Assembly (NCBI GenBank): GCA_947056845.1
Contig: CAMSCJ010000003.1
Location: 46,038-110,037, forward strand
DNA: 64,000 nucleotides
Source of the DNA: an uncultured Mycoplasmatota bacterium
Lineage (GTDB): Bacteria > Bacillota_I > Bacilli_A > RF39 > UBA660
Reading direction: 5' to 3'
Below the pieces are notes generated by a model. That model had not been told where the DNA came from, did not search any database, and saw nothing but the letters and a program-made list of their open reading frames with translations. Shown piece by piece: positions 1 to 7,286 of this stretch (the stretch's first letter is position 1; every line of letters begins with the position of its first letter). The position numbers were made by a program, and so were the translations under genes.

Positions 1-81
1 ATTATTAAAAATGTATGTATAATGTAGATTATAACAACATGGAATTGCATCACATATATTTTGACAAAATGTCGTCAAAAT

Positions 82-111
82 ATAGACAAGATTACTATTT
101 TATGATATATT
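82..111 (+). promoter_or_regulatory. Candidate promoter of the ToxI-like RNA
   Basis: A -35-like TAGACA (82-87) and a -10-like TATATT (106-111) lie 18 nt apart, which would start a transcript near 118, just before the structured RNA. A 7-bp inverted repeat (59-65 with 74-80) lies immediately upstream and could be an operator. Both are read by eye and unproven. Confidence 0.4.
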
Positions 112-118
112 ATTAGCA

Positions 119-312
119 CATAAGTGATTATGTTATGCAGAAATGCATATACTAATAATGCCTTATGGCAATAAAAAAGCTAGTGATTCCCACTATAAGA
201 GGAACTTAAAAAAGAAGCGATTCCGGCTTTGACAGGAACTTAAAAAAGCGGCGATTCCGGCCATAACAGTGAAATTAAAAAAGAAACTAGAGAGCACACT
301 CTAGTTTTATTA
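119..312 (+). ncRNA. toxI: ToxI-like type III antitoxin RNA with three tandem ~35-nt repeats
   Basis: Three head-to-tail units occupy 172-206, 207-240 and 241-275, each opening with TAAAAAAG. Each has a short hairpin with ATTCC in its loop (stems TAGTG/CACTA, AAGC/GCTT, GGC/GCC). Units 1 and 2 end in AGGAAC, whose GGAA can pair with the loop TTCC, giving an H-type pseudoknot; unit 3 is degenerate there (GTGAAA). Three simple hairpins precede the repeats (119-132; 134-149 with a GAAA loop; 159-170) and a terminator follows. Tandem pseudoknot repeats, a terminator and then a ToxN/AbiQ gene are the known layout of type III toxin-antitoxin loci, where the toxin cuts its own antitoxin precursor into repeat units and is held by them. 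The A-rich unit junctions suit that. The 5' end is an inference. Confidence 0.8.
284..312 (+). terminator. Terminator between toxI and toxN
   Basis: A 9-bp perfect stem (284-292 with 299-307), 6-nt loop and T-rich tail. In type III systems such a partial terminator sets the excess of antitoxin RNA over toxin mRNA. Confidence 0.85.
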
Positions 313-349
313 TGCTTTTTAGTATATAATATCTATTGAAGGTGATATC

Positions 350-862
350 ATGAAAGAATCATTAATTTTAGTTAGATTAGATACAGAATATTGTAATTAT
401 TTAAGAAGATTTGATGACAAGGTTCCTTATAATTATAATGAAAAGGAATTAAGACCATTTGTTGGTATATTATTTGAAGTTAATAACTGTAAGTATTTTG
501 CACCCTTATCTAGTCCTAAACCAAAACATTTAAAATTAAGATCTAAATTAGACTTTTTAAAAATAGATAATGGTAAACTAGGTGCAATTAATTTTAATAA
601 TATGTTACCTGTTACTGAAAATAATATAATTAAGTTAGATTTAGATAAAGAGTGTTTAACTAAATCAGAAGAAAAATATACCAAATTATTAAAGGACCAA
701 ATCTATTGGTTAAATCGTAATAGCGAAAAATTATATGGAAGATCTAAAAAATTATATGATAAATATATAAATGGTACATTAGATTCAAATATTGCTAAAA
801 GATGTTGTGATTTTAAATTATTAGAAGAAAAGTGCAATGAGTATAATAATGTAATAGTATAG
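350..862 (+). CDS. toxN: ToxN/AbiQ-family type III toxin endoribonuclease
   Basis: A 170-aa protein of the ToxN/AbiQ/CptN family, sequence-specific ribonucleases neutralised by a repeat RNA and often protective against phage by abortive infection. Visible family marks are FDDKVP at residues 21-26, the catalytic-loop segment APLSSPKPKH (51-60) and a C-terminal CCDFKLLEEK stretch. By family comparison S54, S55 and K57 correspond to the Thr-Ser-x-Lys catalytic group of ToxN, with Thr replaced by Ser. Length fits the family (about 165-175 aa). The ATG follows AAGGTGAT. The tandem-repeat RNA immediately upstream makes the assignment strong. The gene appears intact. Confidence 0.9.
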   Translation: MKESLILVRLDTEYCNYLRRFDDKVPYNYNEKELRPFVGILFEVNNCKYFAPLSSPKPKHLKLRSKLDFLKIDNGKLGAINFNNMLPVTENNIIKLDLDKECLTKSEEKYTKLLKDQIYWLNRNSEKLYGRSKKLYDKYINGTLDSNIAKRCCDFKLLEEKCNEYNNVIV

Positions 863-1004
863 TTTTCCAGATACCAAATTCAGATACTAAATGCAAAAAA
901 TAATGTTATTTTAATAAACTTTGATAAATTAAAAAAAATTAAAAAGCCTTATTTTACAAGACTTTAGTACAATTTTAAATTGTTACGAACTGATATTAAT
1001 ATTT

Positions 1005-1044
1005 CCCCCTGAAGAGTCAGCGAAAGCTGGCTCACTTTTTGTTT
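1005..1044 (+). repeat. Dispersed 39-nt element, copy 1 (terminator-like)
   Basis: The first 26 nt are identical to 6145-6170; after five differing bases the CTTTTTGTT end is also shared. In this copy GAGTCAGC-GAAA-GCTGGCTC folds into a GNRA-capped stem followed by a T tract, so it can work as a terminator. It lies between toxN and a truncated gene. Confidence 0.75.
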
Positions 1045-1071
1045 TGGTTAAAACAATTCAGTATTATTTAA

Positions 1072-1488
1072 AATTTAGAAAAAGATGATGAATTATATAA
1101 AGATACAGATAAATATCATAAAAAATTAGATATTGTTTATAAATCTGCTACTTTTGATTTTAAAAATATTAAATCAAAAAATCCTGAAGTATCTTATATG
1201 GATCCTAGAAATGAAATAAAATATGTTGATTTTTCTACTGAAAGATATAATATAGATTCGGTAATAAATTTGATTAATTCAATCAATTATTCTATAAATA
1301 AAGAAAATTATATGCCAATTAGTAGACATTCTATAAAATGTGTATATTATTCTAAAGATTGGTATATAGCAGATACTAATCAGGGAATTATTGGTGAGTA
1401 TTTAGAAAACGATTATAAAGCTAAAGAAGAATTTGATGATTGTATGAATATGTTGAATAAAATTGGTAAGCAAAAAGTATTAAAATAA
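1072..1488 (+). pseudogene. 5'-truncated hypothetical gene
   Basis: The reading frame is open from just after a stop at 1069-1071 to 1488, but the only in-frame ATG is at 1198, well inside; it would give 96 aa without a ribosome binding site. Codons upstream of 1198 encode a normal-looking charged sequence (residues like EKDDELYKDTDKYHKKLD), so the gene has lost its 5' end, with the break close to the 39-nt element at 1005-1044. I do not recognise the family. A strong terminator follows. Confidence 0.6.
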
Positions 1489-1512
1489 ATTAATAGTTGG
1501 ATAATTTAAACT

Positions 1513-1546
1513 AAATCACGTTTTATAAAAAGAACGTGATTTTAAT
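1513..1546 (+). terminator. Rho-independent terminator
   Basis: A 10-bp stem (1513-1522 with 1533-1542), 10-nt loop and T-rich tail, placed just after the truncated gene. Confidence 0.75.
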
Positions 1547-1665
1547 TTTATTAATAGTATAGATTTTTCTAAAGGAATCTAATGTTAAAATAATGGATAA
1601 AATTTAGGAATAGTTTGAATATTATGTTATAATATATATATATTTTTTTTTGGAGGTATATAACT

Positions 1666-2514
1666 GTGAAAATAAAAGTAAATAATGAATATAGTAAATT
1701 AAAAACAGTTGTGGTATCAAGTGCTGATTATTTTGATTCATCTAATTTAGCTATTAATAATGAAACAATTAAATATTATGCTTTAAATGGTGGAATTCCA
1801 ACTAAAGAAGCAATATTAGAAGAACAAAAGTGTTTTTGGGATGAATTAAAAAGGCATGGAATAAATTTATTGGTAGCAGAACAAGTTGATAGTGCAAAAG
1901 GACAAATGTTTACTAGAGATTTAGCATTTGTAATTGGTGATAAATTTTTTATATCAAATATGAAGAAAGAAAACAGGCGTTTAGCCATAAATGGTTGGCA
2001 TAAAATAATTGATCAAATAGATTCAAATAAGATAATTAAAGTACCATCTAATATTTATTTAGAGGGTGGAGATATACTAGTGGATAATAAGACCATTTAT
2101 GTAGGAATTAGTGAAAGGACTACTATGGAAGGGGTTAGGTTTTTAAATGATGTTTTAGGAGAAGATTACGCTGTTGTACCGATAAAATTAAAACCTAAAT
2201 TTCTCCACTTAGACGTAGTATTTACAATTGTAAGTTCTAATTTAGCTTTAATCTATAAAGATGGTATAGAAAATGAATCTTACGAATTACTTGATAAATT
2301 TACGAAAATTGAGGTAACTGAGCAAGAACAATTTGAATTAGCTACAAATGTTTTTTCTATAGATTCTAACACAGTTATAATGAATTCAAATCATAAAAGA
2401 ATTGCAAATGAATTAAAAAAATTTAATATAAATATAATATCAATCAATTTATCACAAACAGCAAAAGATGGTGGAGCTTTTAGATGTACTACTTGTCCAC
2501 TTGAAAGAGAATAA
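1666..2514 (+). CDS. Amidinotransferase/dimethylarginine-dimethylaminohydrolase-fold protein
   Basis: A 282-aa protein of the guanidino-group-modifying superfamily (DDAH, arginine deiminase, amidinotransferase), which act on arginine-type substrates through a Cys-His-acid centre. Visible motifs are TRD at 83-85, EGGD at 133-136, His181 in LHLDVVF and a C-terminal GGAFRCTTCP with probable catalytic Cys274. The exact substrate (dimethylarginine, arginine or agmatine-like) cannot be told. Translation starts at GTG after TGGAGG; a TG-extended -10 (TGTTATAAT, 1625-1633) lies upstream. The GNAT and SDR genes follow with gaps of about 30 nt, so the three may be one transcript. Confidence 0.7.
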   Translation: MKIKVNNEYSKLKTVVVSSADYFDSSNLAINNETIKYYALNGGIPTKEAILEEQKCFWDELKRHGINLLVAEQVDSAKGQMFTRDLAFVIGDKFFISNMKKENRRLAINGWHKIIDQIDSNKIIKVPSNIYLEGGDILVDNKTIYVGISERTTMEGVRFLNDVLGEDYAVVPIKLKPKFLHLDVVFTIVSSNLALIYKDGIENESYELLDKFTKIEVTEQEQFELATNVFSIDSNTVIMNSNHKRIANELKKFNINIISINLSQTAKDGGAFRCTTCPLERE

Positions 2515-2544
2515 AAGTGTTATATTATAGGAAAGGTTTAAAAA

Positions 2545-3090
2545 ATGATAAAATTAGTAATACCAACAATTGAACATAAGGATAAATATAAAGAAATGAT
2601 CGAAGAATGGCAAGAACATGGTGGGCTATATGTACCTTGTATAATTGATTATGATTGCAATAATCCTATTGAAGAATTAGATTATGATGCTGTTTTAAAA
2701 GTTGTGGATGATTATCGTAACGGCAATATATTTGATTACGATGTCGATTACTTTGAAAGTTCTGATTTTTATTTCATTTTTGATGATGATACTTTAATTG
2801 GAATGAGTGAAATTAGACATAATTTAAAACCTTTAGGAATTAAAACTATAGGACATATTGCTTGTGGTATTAGACCATCACAAAGAGGTAAAGGTTATGC
2901 GTTAAAGTCAACTGAATATATGCTTGAAAAACTAAAAGAAGATGGTATTGAAGAAGTGGTTCTTTGTCACTATTCTGAAAATAATATTAGTCCCAAAATT
3001 ATCAAAAAATTAGATTTTAAATATAAAGATAGTATGATTTCTGAAGTGAGTAAAAAAGAAATAAAGCGATATATAAAAAAATTAAAATAA
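2545..3090 (+). CDS. GNAT-family N-acetyltransferase
   Basis: A 181-aa protein with the GNAT acetyl-CoA loop RPSQRGKGYA around residues 110-119 (Q113-R114-G115-K116-G117) and the usual beta-alpha flow before and after it. It should transfer an acetyl group from acetyl-CoA to an amine; the substrate is unknown. The general look is that of predicted acetyltransferases of the COG3981 type. It sits 30 nt after the amidinotransferase-like gene and 26 nt before the dehydrogenase gene, in one orientation. Confidence 0.75.
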   Translation: MIKLVIPTIEHKDKYKEMIEEWQEHGGLYVPCIIDYDCNNPIEELDYDAVLKVVDDYRNGNIFDYDVDYFESSDFYFIFDDDTLIGMSEIRHNLKPLGIKTIGHIACGIRPSQRGKGYALKSTEYMLEKLKEDGIEEVVLCHYSENNISPKIIKKLDFKYKDSMISEVSKKEIKRYIKKLK

Positions 3091-3116
3091 TAGTTTGAAA
3101 GTGAGATGAGAAAATA

Positions 3117-3806
3117 ATGAAGGAAAATATATTAATAATAACTGGGGGATCTAGTGGGTTAGGATTAGAAATTGCCAAACAAGCAATCGAAAGAGGTTTA
3201 TTTGTTTGTAACATATCACGAAATAAACAAAAAATGAATGAATTAGATGAAGTATTTAAGAAAAACTATAGAGGTTTTATAGGAGATATAACTGATGAAG
3301 AATTTATAAATAAATCTATAAATGAAATTTCAAAATTGGGTAATATAAAATATTTGGTAAATAATGCCCAAAAAGCTTGTTTTAAATCACCAATAGAATA
3401 TAATTCTGAAGATATAGAAATATCTTTAAATGGTTTAAAGGGAATGATACTATGTACCAAAGAAACATTAAAGGTTAAAAATGAACAGGATTTAAAGATA
3501 ATAAATATTATGTCTTCGGCTGCATTAAAAGGAAATAAACAGGAAGCATTATATTGTGCTACTAAATGGGGTGAAAGAGGATATACTGAAAGTTTAAAAG
3601 TAGCATATAAGGGAACATCAGTAAAAGTTATAGGTGTTTATCCTGGAGGAATGAATACAGAATTTTGGATCAATAATAGAGAATATGTATCTGAAGATAA
3701 ATCAAATACTTTTATGAATCCTAAAGATGTTGTAACAGTAATTTTAGATAATATTTTAAATTATGATAATTTGACTGTTTCTGACATTATTATAGAAAGA
3801 AATTAG
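3117..3806 (+). CDS. Short-chain dehydrogenase/reductase (SDR)
   Basis: A 229-aa classical SDR. The N-terminal TGGSSGLG (residues 9-16) is the NAD(P)-binding glycine motif, NNAQ replaces the usual NNAG, and YCATK provides the Tyr-x3-Lys catalytic pair with an upstream Ser in IMSSAA. It would oxidise or reduce a small alcohol or carbonyl compound; the substrate is not deducible. It is the last of three closely spaced genes (1666-3806). The 217 nt that follow hold nothing I can support. Confidence 0.8.
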   Translation: MKENILIITGGSSGLGLEIAKQAIERGLFVCNISRNKQKMNELDEVFKKNYRGFIGDITDEEFINKSINEISKLGNIKYLVNNAQKACFKSPIEYNSEDIEISLNGLKGMILCTKETLKVKNEQDLKIINIMSSAALKGNKQEALYCATKWGERGYTESLKVAYKGTSVKVIGVYPGGMNTEFWINNREYVSEDKSNTFMNPKDVVTVILDNILNYDNLTVSDIIIERN

Positions 3807-4023
3807 GTAATAATTAGGCATTAAAGTTTTAGATTTTTATTATATTGTTTTAATTCATATTAATAAAAATTAGATAATTTTTTTAGAATAAGATGGTAAA
3901 TGATTTGAAGATGTATTTATGTGTAATATGTAATTATTATAGCATAGATTTTTTTTAATATTTTCAAAGATCAAGAGAAGATTAATTTAGATAGAGTCTG
4001 GATGTAAAAAGAGAGATGATACA

Positions 4024-4737
4024 ATAGTTAAAAGGAAAAACTTTTCAGATAGTGTTCTAGAATTTAATGAATGGTTAGCGAATATATCTTTAGAATTATT
4101 TGATAATTATACTATTAGTAATCCATTTAGTGGTAAAAATAGAGTACGAATAAAAAAGATTACGAATGCTTTTTATAAAAAATATTATAATGACCCTAAT
4201 AAAAGATATTTAATACTTGGCAGCTCACCAGCAAGAAAGGGCACAGCAATAACAGGTATTCCATTTGAAGATGCAAGTCATCTTTATAAAGAAACTGGTA
4301 TTATGATTGATAAATTTTATATAAATAAATCATCTTCTGATTTTTTATATGATGTTATGGAGCAATATGGTGGTTGTGAAAAATTTTATAAGAACTTTTT
4401 TATGAGTTTTGTATGCCCATTAGGTATAGTAAATGTAAATTCAAAAGGAAATGAAGTTAATTCAAATTATTACGAAAATAAAAAATTAGAGAATGTTTTG
4501 CACGATTTTATTGTTGATTCTTTAAAAAAACATATTGCTTTTGGAATTGAAACATCTATATGTTATTGTATAGGAAGTGGAGAAAATTTTAAATTTTTAA
4601 CAAAAATTAATGAACAATATAATTTTTTTGATAAGATTATTGCTTTAGAACATCCAAGATTTATTATGCAATATAATTCGAAAGATAGAAATAAATACTT
4701 GGATAAATACATTAATGCTTTAAATAATAGGGACTGA
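4024..4737 (+). pseudogene. SMUG2-like (DUF4918) uracil-DNA-glycosylase-fold gene lacking a standard start codon
   Basis: Read from 4024 this frame gives about 237 aa, the full length of the DUF4918/SMUG2-like branch of the uracil-DNA glycosylase superfamily. Family segments are present: FNEWL near the start, SSPARKGTAITGIPF (the NPGR-like active-site loop) and EHPRFIMQY near the end. No ATG, GTG or TTG occurs in frame until ATG 4303, which is far inside the domain. At 4024 an ATA stands about where the family starts, preceded by a purine-rich GAGAGATGAT, so an ATG-to-ATA loss, or rare ATA initiation, fits best. The frame is otherwise intact, suggesting recent inactivation. A function in uracil excision is inferred from the family only. 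Confidence 0.7.
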
Positions 4738-4930
4738 AATAATAAAAAAGACATAAAAAAGTCCCCATAAATAGTTAAAATATAGGTAAAAACTTATAAA
4801 AAAAATTCAAGATGAAAAACATAAAAAAGCAGAGTTGAGTATTTGAGTCCTAGCCAGCACTACAAATTGACTTCCGCCATTTGCAAAATATGGGATTTAT
4901 CCCAAACCTGTATGAAAGGAGAATTATAAA

Positions 4931-5826
4931 ATGAATGATGTTCTTGTAAAAGAAAAAGAAGTAGGAAAAGTTGAAAATCTAATTTATGAAGTTCGTGGTA
5001 TACAAGTAATGTTGGATTCAGATTTAGCAAGACTTTATGAATGCGCAAATGGAACGAAAGATGTTAATAAAGCAGTTAACAGAAATATAGAGCGCTTTCC
5101 TAAAGATTTTTATTTTCAGCTAACTAAAGAAGAGTATTATAACTTGAAGTTCCATTTTGGAACTTCAAGATTAAATAGTCATGGTGGTGTTAGAAAAATA
5201 CCTTATGTTTTTACTGAACAAGGTGTTGCAATGCTTGCAAGTGTTCTTAGAACAAGTGTTGCATCTTCTGTAAGTGTAGATATTATGCGAGCATTTGTAG
5301 TAATGAAAAAATATATATCTAAAACTTTATTGGAGCAAACATATATAAATGAACTTGTTTTAAAAGATTCAAAAAGAATAGATTTGTTAGAAGAAACAAT
5401 GTCGAAGTTTAAAGAAAAAAGTAATCATTTATTCTTTGATGGTCAAATATATGATGCATATTCTAAAATAAATGAAATATTTTTGAATGCGAAAAAAGAG
5501 TTAATTGTTGTGATGCCTATGCAGATATCACTATTTTAGATATGATAAAAAAATTGAATGTTGATGTTATAGTCATTACAAAGCAAAATGGATTACTTAC
5601 AAATATGGATGTTAAAAAATATAATAATCAATACAGTAATTTGACTGTTAAATATAGTGATGCATTTCATGATCGTTATTTTGTAATTGATAATAATAAG
5701 ATCTATCATTGTGGAGCCTCTATTAATCATGCTGGTGCTAGAACTTTTAGTATTAATATACTTGAAGATAAAGAGGTATGTAATGCTCTTAAAAATAAGA
5801 TTGACAAAATAATAAGTAAAAAATAA
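4931..5826 (+). pseudogene. ORF6N-domain protein with C-terminal PLD-like domain, frameshifted
   Basis: Residues 1-185 (from ATG 4931, after GAAAGGAG) form an ORF6N DNA-binding domain: YEVRGIQVMLDSDLARLYE, NRNIERFPKDF and KIPYVFTEQGVAMLASVL are typical. The frame changes near 5508-5512. The first frame ends at 5539 with a nonsense tail, whereas frame 1 from GAT 5512 reads DAYADITILDMIKKL and continues to 5826 with a PLD-like end (FHDRYFVID). One lost base restores a protein of about 298 aa. ORF6N proteins are common in phages and mobile elements. I see no slippery heptamer, so decay is likelier than programmed frameshifting; a sequencing error is possible. Confidence 0.75.
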
Positions 5827-6380
5827 AAACTGAAATATTATCAGTTCTTACCGTCCGCGATACCACGAACCCCAAGCAAACTTAATTGCTTTTAATATAC
5901 TCAATATAACAAATAAATGAATATTTGTAAATGCTGATAATTAAAAAATGGCTAAAATATGCAAAAATGAGGAGTTAAATATGAATATAAGTAGTAGAAT
6001 TATCACTTTTAGGTACCCAAATAGGTACTCAAACTATAAAATTCGATAATATATTTTAACTTTTATTAATCTAAAATGGTTTTAAATTGCTTAAAATATA
6101 GGGAACTAATTAACAATAATTAATTTTATATGCAATAAATTTAGCCCCCTGAAGAGTCAGCGAAAGCTGGATTACTTTTTGTTATTATGAATTAAATTAG
6201 TTTAAAACATCACAAAAAAGTTTAATTTCAATTAAAAAAGTTATAGTTTTTTAAATAAAACTTTTATTTTCGTTAATTTTAAGATTAAATATATGTGATA
6301 TTTTATCAAAAAATATTTTATTTAAATCCTTGTAGCACCTTATAAACAAAAACATATTATGTAGTATGAGGTGAATAAGA
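5827..6380. other. Gene-poor stretch with decayed sequence
   Basis: No convincing gene. It holds a weak hairpin (5828-5846), a locally GC-richer patch (5851-5875), a terminator-like stem (5874-5879 with 5886-5891), a 22-codon ORF at 5981-6049 behind GAGGAG, a short direct repeat of TAGGTAC (6010 and 6022) and copy 2 of the 39-nt element. It looks like the decayed edge of the accessory region. Confidence 0.5.
6145..6183 (+). repeat. Dispersed 39-nt element, copy 2
   Basis: Identical to 1005-1030 over 26 nt, then five differing bases, then the same CTTTTTGTT end. Here the lower half of the stem is spoiled (GCTGGATT instead of GCTGGCTC), so terminator function is doubtful. Confidence 0.75.
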
Positions 6381-7178
6381 TTGAATTGGTTTGAAAATTT
6401 AAATCCAGTAGTTCAGGCACTACTTGCAACAATTTTTACTTGGGGTGTAACAGCACTAGGGGCTCTTGTAGTATGTTTTTTTAAAGATGTTAATAAAAAG
6501 GTATTAAATACAATTTTAGGGTTTAGTGCTGGAATAATGATAGCCGCATCCTTTTGGTCATTATTATCACCTGCCATTGATTTATCTATAGAGCTAGATT
6601 ATATTGCGTGGGTATTACCAATGACTGGTTTTATTATCGGTGGATTATTTGTTTTATTATCTGATCGCTTTTTAGACCGGGTACTTAAAAATAAGAGTAA
6701 TTTACAAGATTCGGCTTCATTAAAAAGAAGTATTCTCTTGGTATCAGCTATTACTATTCATAATATCCCAGAAGGTATGGCAGTAGGAGTTGCATTCGGA
6801 GGTATTGCGAGTGGGGTTTCTGGTATGACTTTAATTGGCGCTATTATGTTAGCACTTGGTATTGGTATTCAAAATTTTCCGGAGGGTGCAGCTGTTTCCT
6901 TGCCACTTAGAAATGAAGGATTTTCTCGAACTAAAAGTTTTATGTTTGGTCAGGCTTCAGCACTTGTTGAACCTATATCAGCAATAATTGGTGTTGTATT
7001 AGTCCTAACTATAAGAGGTATTTTACCATTTTTACTTTCTTTTGCCGCTGGGGCAATGATTACAGTAGCAGCTAGGGAATTATTACCAGAGTCTGTTAAG
7101 GAAAATAAAAATTTATCGACATTAGGTTTAATAGTTGGTTTTACAATAATGATGGTATTGGATGTTGCTTTAGGATAA
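6381..7178 (+). CDS. zupT: ZIP-family divalent metal transporter (ZupT-like)
   Basis: A 265-aa polytopic membrane protein with about eight hydrophobic segments. The two metal-binding signatures are HNIPEG in the fourth segment and NFPEGAA in the fifth, as in ZIP/ZupT carriers that import zinc and other divalent metals. A charged loop (about residues 98-113) separates the halves. Translation begins at TTG 6381, nine nt after GAGGTG. The gene is followed by its own terminator and appears monocistronic. Metal preference is not visible from the sequence. Confidence 0.85.
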   Translation: MNWFENLNPVVQALLATIFTWGVTALGALVVCFFKDVNKKVLNTILGFSAGIMIAASFWSLLSPAIDLSIELDYIAWVLPMTGFIIGGLFVLLSDRFLDRVLKNKSNLQDSASLKRSILLVSAITIHNIPEGMAVGVAFGGIASGVSGMTLIGAIMLALGIGIQNFPEGAAVSLPLRNEGFSRTKSFMFGQASALVEPISAIIGVVLVLTIRGILPFLLSFAAGAMITVAARELLPESVKENKNLSTLGLIVGFTIMMVLDVALG

Positions 7179-7183
7179 ATAAT

Positions 7184-7208
7184 GAAGTTATTCAACTTCG
7201 TTTTTTTT
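7184..7208 (+). terminator. Terminator after the ZIP transporter gene
   Basis: Stem GAAGTT/AACTTC with a 4-nt loop followed by eight T residues. Confidence 0.8.
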
Positions 7209-7286
7209 GTTATTTGCCAATATTAAAAAAAAGTGTTATAATTTTTTAGTATAAGAATAATAATTAATTATAGAAGAGGTAAATAA

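Noticed and set aside
172..283. CRISPR-like array of three short repeats
   Set aside because: There are no unique spacers: the units are contiguous and foldable, and a ToxN gene follows, which fits an antitoxin RNA.
4800..4930. tRNA-like or intron-like GC-richer patch before the ORF6N gene
   Set aside because: No cloverleaf, T-loop or intron domain could be found; only a small inverted repeat (GGGATTTATCCC) is present.
5500..5545. Programmed frameshift in the ORF6N gene
   Set aside because: No slippery heptamer or downstream stem is visible; a lost base is simpler.
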